DNA from: Allacma fusca
Lineage: Eukaryota; Arthropoda; Collembola; Symphypleona; Sminthuridae
Assembly: GCA_947179485.1 (NCBI GenBank)
Contig: OX359248.1
Location: 55,624,386-55,688,385 of the forward strand
DNA length: 64,000 bases
Direction: 5' to 3'
Part shown: positions 1 to 10,303 of the stretch, one piece after another
Numbering within the stretch: position 1 is the first letter of the stretch
Layout: the number at the start of each line of letters is the position of its first letter
Made by a program: the position numbers and the translations under genes
The notes under the pieces: model-generated
Told to the model about the DNA's origin: nothing
Seen by the model: only the letters and a program-made list of their open reading frames with translations
Database searches by the model: none

Positions 1-604
1 CATTATATTGGCATCAAAAATTTGTAGGCAAAAATTTATTACCTATAATTCAACAGAAAATAATTGCCTAAAATATTTAATAAGGATTCCAAATACAGTT
101 GAACTTGAATAAAAAGGAATATATATGACATAATAGTTTTTGATTTTTTTTGTTATGTACCAGTTCGTTGGAAAAATAATTTTTGTAACTTGATAGAAAG
201 CATTTGTCACGAATAAAGTTTCTTTCATATTGACTGAATATTTTTTTATATAATTCCGACTGATGTCATATATGCGATAATCTTAGCACGCTGCGACTTT
301 GTGCACAAAATGAAACATTGGTTTGAAAACAAATCAAATTTCCTTTTTTACATTAGTATGAAAAATATGAAAATCATAAAATATAGAAAACGATACTGAA
401 TTCTTCGATCTATCTTCTAGTAATTTTTCCTAAACTAAATCTTTACCGAAATCGGTCGTACTTATGTTAATTTAAGAAGTGACTTCCCATCTCTTTCTCA
501 TAACAGGTGAAGTGCCATCATGCCGTCAGACATGTCAACTACGGTATGTACTACGACATGTCTACTTTTTACCTACTTTTGTGACTATCATTAATAAATT
601 TGCT
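1..604. other. A+T-rich leader with a partial hAT-like end
   Basis: No reading frame here looks like a gene. At 527-560 the sequence CAGACATGTCAACTACGGTA resembles the terminus of the hAT-like element that starts at 619, so an older or partial end of the same family lies just outside it. The stretch at about 545-604 is probably the 5' untranslated part of LINE copy A, because an open frame begins at the ATG at 605. Confidence 0.4.
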
Positions 605-894
605 ATGTCTACATCTACTAGAAATGTCAACTACGGTATCGTAGTACGGTAATACCGTAATTACCGTAAAAAATTTAGGTACGGTTTAGGTACGATAATT
701 ATCGGTTTTTTGAAGCGATATCGTAACTCCATACGATATCGTCAATCTAGCGGAAGGCTCATAAAATTGTGGTGCTACATACTCGAATTTTCATTATAAA
801 GAGTTAAACTCAAAAATGAAAGGAATTCGTTCGACAATAAAGATTGTGTGTTGTGTCAATATTGAAAAAAACTTAATCGAACTGATTATTTAGA

Positions 895-1930
895 ATCTAA
901 AGGATTTTATCCACTTTATCAAAGAATGAAGGCGAAATTTTATTTAAGGGAATATGTTGTAGGGGAAAAATTAAAATCGGCCAGATAAATTCATTAATGA
1001 TATTCAATTTTTGGTCTGGATTAAGGAATGGAGTTGCAACTATTCTTTCAATTTGGCCTCGAAATGTGTAGAGTAATTTTTCTTCATGGCATACTATTTC
1101 ATCATTAAAATTCATACCAAGATACTTCACCATTTCGTTAGTTCCAATGCACTTGATCCGAGTATTTTCATTGAGAATCAGATCATCTGTACATAATTCT
1201 CCTTTTACCAGACTAATACATTGGGATTTTCTGGAATTAATTTGAAGTCCTAATTCATTATAAAGTCCAATAAATGTTTGGTTGAGAATGATGGAAGATG
1301 TACGAGAGTTCGCAGAAATGTCTGAATCATCAGCGAAATTTTGGAGAGTTTCATTTGGGAAGTCAGGGTGAAGCTGGAAGCCATACATACTTTTTACAGA
1401 TGGTTCATTTAATTCCATAATCTCATCATCAACTGCGTTGTTATAAATCCATGGAGATTGTGGTGCCCCCTGCATTACTCCACATTTGAAAAATATTTTT
1501 TGAGATTTTCCTTTAATTGTATTGATCCTTGTGTAGTTCTCAATCATGAAATTAATGGTAAGGTTTTTGAGTGCTGTTGGTGCTCTTCTAGCTTGAATCC
1601 TATTTGAAGCATGTAAGTGTCCTATCTTATCAAAAGCTTGAGTAACATCAAAGAATGTATTAGTGTAGTCCAATTTTTCAATTTTAGCCTTTTGAAGACA
1701 TTCTTGTAATAAAGTCGTATTTATAAGAGTACCATGTTTGTTAGTAAAACCACGCTGTTGATCACAAAATGTAACATAGAATCTCATTCTAGAATCAAGT
1801 ACCTTTTCCACTGCTCTTCTTAAAACAGAACATACTGTAATTGGTCTGAAATTTTTGGGATCACTTTCGTCTCCTCCCTTTGATATAAGTATTGTTCGGG
1901 CTTCACGCATAAATTTAGGTAATTTATAAT
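895..1930 (-). pseudogene. R2/NeSL-like reverse transcriptase fragment, copy 1
   Basis: An open frame of 337 codons (1910 to 897) encodes RT fingers and palm of the RLE-type (R2/NeSL-like) group. Visible blocks are FRPITVCSV (residues 21-29), QRGF (52-55), FFDVTQAFDKIGH with the first catalytic aspartate at residue 88, GVMQGAPQSPW (144-154), the FADD box (192-195), and KYLGMNF (262-268). Homology to the second copy at 22.6-24.8 kb continues upstream of the first Met to about 1930, then stops in a TAT-rich microsatellite. At the other end it stops after the residues DKIL at about 895, so thumb, zinc knuckle and endonuclease are missing. Loss of the 3' part is unusual for a LINE, which normally loses its 5' part. 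It lies antisense to the BEN gene inside the hAT-like element. Confidence 0.8.
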
Positions 1931-2076
1931 ATAATAATAATAAATATAGTAAACTAGTAGGGATAATATTAATTATTTCTGTTTATCTACCAATTTTGTT
2001 TCGAGAAATATAAATATTTTCAATTCTAGCCGTATTAATATTCCCAGTGAGATACAATTTATTTTTATATTTTCAG

Positions 2077-2947
2077 ACTAATGATGAGGGTTACAAATCT
2101 TCGGTGCCGAATTCAGAAGTGACACGCCGGTTCAACGGACAGGGATAATCCGCCAAGAATTGCCCCTACTCCAGATCTTGACAATCATAGTGCCGACAAG
2201 GATGTGATCGCAAAGTTGGAGACTAAAATCATGAAGATAAAACGAGCAAAGCAAAACCTCAAAGGTGCTACGTATAGAAATTTAATGCTAAAACTATGTA
2301 GTTCCTCATTGGAGTTTATTCTGTTCGTTCCAGTAAACTATTTATATATTTTGGTATTACTAATAGAAAAGCTAAAGGAGCAGCCGAAATTGAATGAGAC
2401 ATTGGAACAGCGACTGAAGATTTCAACTTCGTCATCGGTAGGTACCTGTTTTACTTGCCCCTTTTATTTTACGTCATTTTATGTTAAAATTGTTACTTTA
2501 TTTTCTTGCACAAAAAATTTGAACTTGTACTTGGAAGTATAGTTTTTCTACGAGCATCAAAAATTGCTGCTGCAAAACTAGGCTCGAAGTCTCCGACAAT
2601 TCTTGCAAGGAAATTGTTTCGATTTCTTTTTAAGGAGGAAGAAATTAAGGGCCATTCTATCATGGGTCGGAAGTGTAATGCAAATAAAGATTCAGCAGCA
2701 TTGCCACCAGTAGATCCAATCAAACGTGATGCAATAGTCGGTACGAGAATAATTTTAAATTGTAATTAAATTATTTTGTGACCATAATTATTAATAAATA
2801 AATTATATAATAGAATTTACGCTTTCAACGTTCAATTTGAAGCCGAATTCTATGAACAAGGGACTGGACGAATACCAATTTCAGAAAGGAAAAATTCTGT
2901 CATCACTTGGCAAACTAATCGGTGAAGATAATCACAAAACCAATTGA
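2077..2947 (+). pseudogene. Coiled-coil plus BEN-domain protein gene, four exons, decayed
   Basis: The exon model I read is 2077-2264, 2367-2437, 2512-2740 and 2814-2947 (TGA stop at 2945-2947). Introns 2265-2366 and 2741-2813 are clean GT...AG. Intron 2438-2511 starts GT but ends TTGCAC where TTGCAG is expected, suggesting a decayed acceptor. Phases agree at every junction. Exons 1-2 give a lysine/glutamate-rich coiled coil (KRAKQNLKEKLKEQPKLNE). Exons 3-4 give a BEN domain with ARKLFRFLFKEEEIKGHS, GRKCNANKD, a DPIKRDAIV block and, after the last intron, EFTLSTF. The first exon needs one base shift near 2141 to stay open. BEN domains bind DNA or chromatin partners. The gene lies wholly inside hAT-like termini, so it is either a captured host gene fragment or an accessory gene of the element. 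Upstream exons may have been lost where the R2-like fragment now sits. Confidence 0.65.
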
Positions 2948-3510
2948 ATTGTGATATTTTTGTTTTAATTCTTCTAAGCTTTGAATTTTGATGCGAAAAT
3001 GAATTAAAAAAATGTCAAAAATTAATTTTAACTTGTGATCACTGATTTGTGCACAATAAATGTTGGACACATATTTGTGCAGCAAATTGGGCCAAAAGTG
3101 CAACACAGCAATATGTGAACAATTTAATGATGATATTTTGCCGACTATGGTGTTCACAATTTACTGTGTAGAACTTTGACCCAATATGTCGCACATGTTT
3201 TTGTGCACAATTGTTTTCCACATTTCCAAGCGGGAACTAGCTTATTTTATAAGGAATTTCTGCACAGTTAATACTCTCACATTAATTGACATCAAAGACG
3301 CTAAACTGATTGTTGAATAACTGATGTTGGATTTTTTACTTCATGTCTTTACACACATACCATAAAAATCGACTTATATTCGTGTTTTTACCATAATCGG
3401 ATTAATTTACGATACCGTACCTTAAAAATATTACCGGAGTTTTTCCACTTTACGGTAACGGTAATTACGGTATTTTAAACAAGAACGGTATGAACATGTC
3501 TAACTTCTAC

Positions 3511-4190
3511 CAATAGCTGTGCTTCCTGCGAGCATAAAATACGTAAAATTGTGCTTATCTTAACCTGTAATCTGTACCATCGTGGTTTCCATCGTAAATG
3601 TGTCAACTTGAGTCTATCAGTGTACAGATCTATTCATCTTGCTCTCTGGCAATGTGCACACTGTGTTAGTAATAGTAATAAAAATATTTGTACCCTTGAT
3701 ATTGACCTAAGACCTGATTGCGTTGTTGATGCCGTTGATGGCTTTAGCCCTTCTGTGGTCAAGGTACATACGTCTCATAGTAAGTTGAATAATATGTTCT
3801 ACCTTAATATAAACAATTTTTCGGTACATAAGTTTGAGGAGATAAAGTCTATCCTCTGTGATAAGGCCATTGATATAATGGCATTAGTAGAAACCTTTTT
3901 AAATTTGTATAGCCTCCAGGGTTATAATATTGTACTCAAGAACAGAAGTACGAATACGAAAGGGGAGGATTGATGCTATATATTTATAAGAGAATTAGAT
4001 ATAGTGTTTTGGATATGAACGTTGACGTTTTCAATTCTGACGTTGAACTTCTTGCTTGCAAAGTGGGTTTAACGGAATTTCAGTATATTGTAACTATTGT
4101 TGTGTATAGACCAACGGTTCTGTTGAAACGTTTTTCCATTTCCTAAATAATCTTATTGTTAAAATCTCCCATTTAAAATATACTTGTATG
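3511..4190 (+). pseudogene. LINE A: PHD-like finger and N-terminal part of APE endonuclease
   Basis: Translation from 3511 gives SCASC, then CNLYHRGFHRKC and WQCAHC, a C4HC3-type arrangement like the finger found in CR1-group ORF1 proteins. It is followed by FYLNINNFSVHKFEEIKSIL and DIMALVETFLN, the start of an apurinic/apyrimidinic-like endonuclease (the ALVETFL block holds the conserved glutamate). The frame closes at 3973. Reading continues one frame over from about 3960 as GGLMLYIYKR and later VVYRPTV, so one base has been gained or lost near 3960. The finger and endonuclease are in one continuous frame with only about 90 codons between them, suggesting a single fused ORF. Confidence 0.7.
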
Positions 4191-5165
4191 TTTACTGGTG
4201 ACTTCAATATTGACCAGTCGAACACAACTCGTGAGACAGTGAGGTTGCTATCTTGTTTTAGTATATATGACTTTAAGCAACATGTTAATGTGCAAACTAG
4301 AAGGATGGGTGGGAAAAGAAATACTAGTTTCCTTATAGACCACTTGTATATACCTTCTACATTATGCATTGAATGGAACTCTGTACCAACAGGGCTGTCC
4401 GATCATGATTATATCTGCTTTAAATATAGTTTTAAGAAAGGTTATGCACATGTTATAAAGGATATGGCCACCCGGAACTTGAAAGACATGGATTGGAATG
4501 TTTTAAACACGGAATTATGTAAAATTAACTGGGAGCTTGTACTGAAAGAAATGATAAATATTGACTTGGTGTATAATGTAATATCTTCAACTGTGCGTGT
4601 ACTATTGGATGAGTTTTCACTGGTGAGAAAGAAACGAGTCAAAGCAATACCTAAGTCCTGGGTTGATAATAATATACGTGCTCTTATAAGAGAGCGCGAT
4701 AAATGTACGAAAATAGCATGCCACGAGAAGTCACCCGTTATGTGGAACAGGTATAAACTACTCCGTTCGAAGTTTAAACATGGCATCTATATCAATAAGT
4801 GTTTAAACTATATTAATCAATTCACTAACAATAATTCATGTAAAGGAATCTGGAGAACTGTCGGCGAAATTATGGGAGTTGAAAGATTTGTTGGTACCCA
4901 TATTGATATTCTAAGCCTTGATAATAATAGTATAAATACGTTTGAAAGTAAATGTGATTCACTTGCTACCTCATTCACTGTCCCTTGTGATTATTCAGAT
5001 TCTGATATTATCGAATTTAAGAACTTCTTAGATCCTAATGTATATTGTATGGATATAAATGCGTCGGAGATATCGACTGCTGCATATAGTCTAAGTCGGA
5101 AAGGTAATAAGCACGATATTATTGATTTAAACCTCTTCTGTAAAACCTCCGTTGTTACACAGTAA
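4188..5165 (+). pseudogene. LINE A: C-terminal APE endonuclease and linker to RT
   Basis: A 325-codon open frame begins TGDFNID, the conserved D-x-N block of AP-like endonucleases. It also contains LSDHDYICF (about 4395-4421), the terminal SDH catalytic motif. The remaining about 240 residues form the variable linker before the RT and align with the first part of copy D: KSWVDNNIRALIRERDKC, MGVERFVG, SFTVPCDYSDSD, SRKGNKHDI. The frame breaks at 5165, just before the RT block ILTTCTLPLHFKTAIVTPIYKGKG, which continues in another frame. Confidence 0.75.
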
Positions 5166-6522
5166 TGTTACCTTTTAATCTTATCCTAACTACATGTACC
5201 CTGCCACTACACTTTAAAACAGCTATAGTAACTCCTATTTATAAAGGGAAAGGCAATAAAATGTGTTCTCACTCTTATCGCCCCATTCATGGTCTGCCGT
5301 TCTTAAACAAACTGAAAAGGTAATATAAAATCGCCTCTTATTTGATTACGATAAGAATCTGGACGAAAAACAGCATGGATTCCGAAGACGTTTCACAGCA
5401 ATGGTAGTATTTCTATATAAAATCTGTATGTATTTAGGAATTCCTGTTGTAAAGGTACTTGCAGTCTTCATTGATCTTAGAAAAGCTTTTAACTCTGTCT
5501 CTAGACTGTTATTACTGCTTAAGATTCAGTCCAACTTCCAATGCAACGGACGGATTCTGAGGATATTGTCTGACTATCTGTGTAATAGAAAGTTTAAAAT
5601 ATTTGTAAACTCGTCATTATCACCAGAGTATGCTGGCTTGAATGGGGTCCCGCAGGGTTTCATACTTATTTATACTTTTCTTCTCCGATATTAGCATTAC
5701 TTTACTAATTGATTATGTAGCATATGCTGATGACCTATGTTTATGTACGTGTCTATCTCGCTTGTTCACCAATATGCAGGAGTGGCTGGATAAGTTACAG
5801 AGCTGGAGGAGTGTGAACTCTCTAACAATTAACACAACTAAAACTATGTATATTTTATTTAACAAATCTCCTGGGAACGTTGACACTGACTGTAAGCTAC
5901 TCGTCAACAATGAGGTAATTGAAAGAGTGTGGTCCTTTAAGTACCTTGGAGTAATTTTTGACGATAAGTTGTCTTTCAGGGACACAGTGACTTCCTAATG
6001 AAGAAGATATCCAAGTCCATGGGAGCAGTATCAAGGGGGAGGAGTTTGGTTAATGAGAAAACGTTGTGTATGCTTATCAATGCTTTTGTGCTTTTTCATA
6101 TTGACTACTGCATTCTTATCTGGTCAAATGTTTGTAAATCTTGAATTGATCTTCTACAAAATAAGCTAGATATGTTCTTATTAACATTATATAACAACAA
6201 GGGTAGAACTAATAAGACTCGTTCCTTAGCCAATATATACGAGTTTTATAATTTGTTTACAATACAGGAACGAGTAGTGTATTATAGCAACAACTTCACA
6301 TTTGCTCTATTACGATTTGGTCATTGTGTCAACTATATTAATGGTCTACTACTAGTAACTGTAAGTGATTCCCCACTGAGGTCTTCTCAACACATTGTAC
6401 TATCTCTACCTCTAACAAAACTAGTAAATGCACAAAAGAATGTTGTGTGCGCTAAAATATACAATAGTCTACCAAGTATTTTCCGTTCTCGTAATTGCCT
6501 GCCTTCTGTATTTGACAAGTGA
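5166..6522 (+). pseudogene. LINE A: reverse transcriptase and C-terminal region, fragmented
   Basis: Readable pieces in several frames are FKTAIVTPIYKGKGNK and SYRPIHGLPFLNKL (5210-5320), EKQHGFRRR (about 5365-5391), FIDLRKAFNSV with the catalytic aspartate (about 5467-5500), NGVPQG (5640-5658), and AYADDL (about 5720-5737). These are followed by SFKYLGVIFDDKLSF and FHIDYCILIWSN. A short deletion after VPQG removes the usual SILGPYLF. After 6172 the frame ILANIYEF...VVCAKIYNSLPSIFRSRNCLPSVFDK is the usual C-terminal block of these elements. Many stops and shifts make it non-functional. Confidence 0.75.
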
Positions 6523-6527
6523 GTTAA

Positions 6528-7540
6528 AACTTTCACTTGAAAGCACAATGAAATTTATTAATGACTGGTGCATAGAAAACTGCATGGAAGTTATTTACAT
6601 AAAACAGTTTTTATGGAGTTTTGTAAACCTCGCTCCAAACGCAAGGCGAATATATCAATTATCAGGTGTCAAAATCAAGATATTTCTAAAGTAACTGTAT
6701 TCAAATATTTAGGTATTTTAATCGATATCAACTTAAATTTTGAATTACATTGTAATAGCGTAAATAAGAAAATTGCCTTCAAATGTTCACAGCTGGTTAA
6801 ACATCAGCGTTTTATTAATATTAAATTAATGAAAATAGTGTTTAAATCCCTTGTATTTCCCGAATTGACTACGGACTGCCTATCTGGGGATCAGTCTCTG
6901 ACATCTCACTTCAGAAATTTAAAAACACCATTAACCATTTCTTAAAATGCTTAACAATCAAAGGTTATCGTTTTAATTTTTTTAAACCAATACGGTCACT
7001 ACTACGTACCAACCATAAGACAAAAAAGCGCAACCATGATATTGACAGATATTTACTTTATGAAACATTTGAATTACTGACTGTCTTCGAACGCTACACG
7101 TACATAACCGCGTCTATTACAAAAATTCTTGTTAATCAATCTGGCAAATTACACGGTTTAACTGACATAATTAAACCTGCAACAGAAAGAAGCTCTAGTC
7201 ATAAGCACTTCCTGAAAATTATCCTTGCGTCCTTCTTCTATCATACATCCCACCAATATAAATGTGCTAAGATCTGGAACAGTATTCCAATAAAAGTTCA
7301 TTCTCAACGTAACCACAAAGACTCAATATGAATTATGTAAATGGCTTCTCAGTAAGAGAAGCTGTAAGAATGGTGAATGCCATTATCCACTAATCAACTC
7401 TTGACCAAATGTACTTACACAACCTTATTATTATTTTATTGTTTTTCTCTTTAGTTTATATATACTATTATAAATTATCTGTTTCTGGACATCAGTGCCT
7501 GCACTGCGTAAACTTGACAATAAAGCATTTACATTACATT
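6528..7540 (+). mobile_element. LINE fragment B, 5'-truncated, with intact 3' tail
   Basis: This is a different LINE lineage from copies A, C and D. It begins inside the RT (residues like INDWCIENCMEV, FMEFCKPRSKRKANIS), passes KVTVFKYLGILIDINLNFE (about 6700-6745) and reaches the C-terminal block KCAKIWNSIPIKVHSQ near 7262-7310. The 3' end carries a perfect 6-bp stem (CAGTGC-CT-GCACTG, 7493-7506), AATAAAG (7519-7525) and a short ACATT repeat tail ending at 7540. One frameshift near 6610-6660 divides the RT. Truncation at the 5' side with an intact 3' end is the normal result of target-primed reverse transcription. Confidence 0.75.
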
Positions 7541-7659
7541 CCAAAAACGTTCGCAGCGCCACTCTGAGAAAGTTAAGTGACAAGTCCTTTAATTGCATAT
7601 CCTTGTGACTTTACTAGTAAAATCTATACACTGCGTGCAAAGGAAAAGGCAGCAAGTTG

Positions 7660-9130
7660 TGCACAAATTTCTGTAGGCTTATTTACTGTCTCCCATTCCT
7701 AAACAAATTATTTGAGAAGATTATATCGTCGGTGAAGAGGCAGAATGATCTAGGTGCATGGTCGATTAAAATCAAAATGCTCTACATGCAGTTTCACTAA
7801 AGGCAAAATGAACTACTTGAGTTGAATTTTAAAAGCAAAATGATCTAGATGTTGTTTCTCTTAAAAGCAAAATGGTCTAGATGCAAATTATGATACAAAC
7901 AATACGTAAAAACACGTTATAATATCAGTATATGAATATGTGAAGAATTAAATGTCTTTTGTATTCCTAAAAAAAGTTAGTTATATTCTACATTTAAATG
8001 GTATTATAAAATACGAAATAAATACTAGGAGGTAAACCCAAAATTGTAGTTTTTATGAAAAGTAATGTGATAATGATTTGTGGTCAAATTATATTATTTA
8101 ATTATAATGAAATGTAACTAAATATTTATTCGCTGTTATTATTATAAGAATAATAATTAACAATAACACAAATTAATAATAATAATTTTATTACAGTCCT
8201 TATAAGCTACGTGTCCTGCTCGCAGAAGATATTTTTCTCACACAGAAATTTAGGACAGCACTTAGATCATTTTGCTTTGATGGAAAACAGTGGGCCAGTT
8301 TGCTTTTAAAAAGACTTGTACCTAGTTCATTTTGCCGTTAGAGAAAAAGTTATGTAGATCATTTTGATTCTAATCGATTATGTACCTAGATCATTTTGCC
8401 TCTTCACCGACGATATAAAATCGACTCCTCATTGAATGTGATAACAATGTTGATCAGCATGGGTTCAGAACGGGATGATCATGCATTACGGCTTTCTTAG
8501 TGTTTATGCATAATATCTGTATATATCTGGGTATACCCACTGTTAAAGTGCTGGCGGTTTTCACAGATTTAAGGAAGACATTCAACTATGTATTAAGACT
8601 TGTCCTGCTCCATAGATGTTTTAATATAACTAGAGATATATTATCTCATAAAAATACTATGGTATTCCGCAGGGATCTTTACTCGGCCCGTATCTATTTG
8701 TATTATTTTTCTCTGACATAAGTGTTTTAAAAATTGACTATGTAGCCTACACTGCTGACTTGGTAATATTTGTATATGATACACGTTTCTCTCGCCTCTT
8801 TACTAACATGCACACATGCAATTTTCCACAAATCACCCCGTATCATTGAGACTGCTTGTCTTACAGGTCGAAAATGAGGAAATCACTTACTCACGACTTT
8901 AGTAGTTTAGGTACCTAGGAATTATAACTGACGAAACATTAAATTTGAAAGATAGTTTGACTGTCCTGAAAATCAATGTAAAATAAAAATCATCAATGGA
9001 AACCGTAATTATTAACCGATGCCTGAACTATTTATGCTTATAAACGCATTTGTACTCTTTCATAACATAGAACCATAAGGCCACAATCACTTGCAAACGC
9101 TTGAGTTCTTTGACCAACTTATATAAATGA
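7660..9130 (+). mobile_element. LINE copy C (same family as A and D), heavily decayed
   Basis: RT remnants resume at 7675 with CRLIYCLPFLNKLFEKII and are cut at 7726 by an inverted-repeat element. They continue after 8413 with DQHGF, then VFMHNICIYLGIPTVKVLAVFTDLRKTFNYV (8497-8590), IPQGSLLGPYLFVLFFSDI (about 8660-8718) and YVAYTADLVIFVYDT, where the usual YADD is altered to YTAD. After about 8810 only short islands remain. A match to copies A and D over the insertion site shows that nothing but the element and its duplication was added. Confidence 0.7.
7727..8412. mobile_element. Non-autonomous inverted-repeat element with 4-bp duplication
   Basis: The termini are perfect inverted repeats CGTCGGTGAAGAGGC (7727-7741, and its complement ending at 8412), flanked on both sides by ATAT (7723-7726, 8413-8416). 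Because the ATAT is palindromic, the duplication could be phased as ATAT or TATA. Inside each arm a word close to GGCAAAATGATCTAGRTG occurs about five times, pointing inward from each end. The 3' arm copies include ACCTAGATCATTTTGCC and ACCTAGTTCATTTTGCC. The centre is A+T rich with no reading frame. It interrupts LINE copy C, and comparison with copies A and D supports the boundaries. I cannot name the superfamily; 4-bp duplications occur in several. Confidence 0.8.
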
Positions 9131-9904
9131 GTGTCATATTATTTTGGCCAATTTACATACGGTTTGGATACACTATGGACACTAAATTATATTCATCGCT
9201 TGTTACTTGTTAAGGTGATTTCTTCTCGCGTATTATCATCCAGAATTATTGTCCTTAATGCGACTTTTACAATGTGAGGGTGCTATCTAAAATAGGGTTT
9301 TATCAATAACAAAAGAGTGCCTTAATTTTGTTGCATTTCAAAAGGGTAAATTTGATTTAAACAATCAAAAAAACGGGGTGATTTTAATTAAAGCCGAATT
9401 TAATTAATCAACAGGGGCAAAACGTTGAGGGCTACGCCGTAATTTAATTTTAAGGATTGTAACAAAGTGTCCTGGTCTTAAGACCGGATACAATTGTTTT
9501 AATTTAATGTAGGAAAGGAATTTGAGGACGTCCAATTTAAGTATAGGTATGGCGGAGATGATGGCTTGACCCAGTGATACACCGTAAAATAATAACACCC
9601 CCAAAAAACCCAAAGGACAACTTACATAGAGCATTCCACTCAAAACCAGGGACTTCCGAAAACAGGTAAATCCAATTTTTAAATAAATATACTCGAATTT
9701 CTACTCTTAATTTATTCTTTTCCCCAAAACAAAATGCAAGACAATACTTCCAACGACAACATGTAACCGGCACATTGACAATTTCGTTTCTTCAATTCAT
9801 ATAAGTATATTCAAAAACACTAAAAAATCGACAGAACTTTCCAACGTACAGGTATGATGGTATGCAATTCATCAAAATGTCTATTCTCATCGTATATAAA
9901 TACT
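9131..9904. other. No gene seen
   Basis: Weak traces of LINE C may reach about 9270. Open frames on the - strand at 9404-9643 and 9537-9773 show no recognisable domain. A 12-bp palindrome GGTCTTAAGACC lies at 9474-9485. Confidence 0.4.
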
Positions 9905-10050
9905 TGGGTAGAATGGTTGCGGGTACGAGTAAATGTTTTCAAATCCTTGTACCCGTACCCATCCAAAATTGTTCGGGTACACTGAATCAGTACCCAAGTA
10001 GTACCCGTACCCGTATCCTCGAGTATTACCCATACCCGTGCCGAGCACTG
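9905..10050. mobile_element. Partial hAT-like end packed with GGGTAC words
   Basis: GGGTACGGGTA-type words occur on both strands (GCGGGTACGAGTA, TACCCGTACCC, AGTACCCGTACCCG). Read from the right, the segment starts CCAGTGCTCGGCACGGGTAT, ending at 10050 on the + strand, which looks like a hAT terminus. No matching left end or duplication was found, so this is a fragment. Confidence 0.4.
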
Positions 10051-10303
10051 GCAATAGGCGACCGGAAAGGACAGGATATGCATTTGTATCTACCTTTGTC
10101 AGGAATCAAATTAACTTTTTGATGTCTTTTTACTATTAAAATTACAATGAAACCTCTAACGTTTCTAAAATCTTTCATAAAATACTGTTCAATTTGTTTA
10201 AAAATTAATTGTATCACTCAAGTTCTTCTAAATACACTAATGTAATATGTGTTCTCATAATATGTGTTGCAAAATAATTTTCTCCTCCTAGCTCATACAA
10301 CTA

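Larger units (their letters stand above)
619..3502. mobile_element. hAT-like element carrying a BEN-domain gene and an R2-like fragment
   Basis: The ends are imperfect inverted repeats: TAGAAATGTCAACTACGGTA at 619, and on the other strand TAGACATGTTCATACCGTTC from 3502. The flanks are ACATCTAC (611-618) and ACTTCTAC (3503-3510), an 8-bp target duplication with one mismatch, as expected for hAT. Words of the type TACGGTA/TACCGTAATTACCG are repeated just inside both ends (about 630-740 and 3410-3490). No hAT transposase is visible, so the element is non-autonomous. Its cargo is a spliced BEN-domain gene (2077-2947, +) and a truncated R2-like RT (895-1930, -). The stretch 2948-3400 has no gene. 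The insertion lies inside the start of LINE A, and the repaired reading frame independently confirms the boundaries. Confidence 0.75.
605..6525 (+). mobile_element. LINE copy A (CR1/Jockey-type), split by a hAT-like element
   Basis: A decayed APE-type non-LTR retrotransposon. In order it shows a start codon at 605, a Cys/His finger resembling a PHD finger, an apurinic-like endonuclease, a linker and a reverse transcriptase. Removing 619-3502 plus one 8-bp duplication joins ATG TCT ACA TCT AC to C AAT AGC TGT in one frame. This gives a protein starting MSTSTNSCASC that runs straight into the finger. Frameshifts near 3960 and 5165, a damaged region near 5320 and another break near 5660 show it is dead. 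It ends near 6525 without a recognisable tail, where the unrelated LINE fragment B begins. Copies C and D in this window belong to the same family. Assignment to CR1 rather than Jockey rests only on the finger and is tentative. Confidence 0.75.

Noticed and set aside
2493..2723. 76-codon - strand frame
   Set aside because: Antisense shadow of the BEN-domain exon.
9474..9485. 12-bp palindrome GGTCTTAAGACC
   Set aside because: Expected by chance at this length scale; no partner feature.
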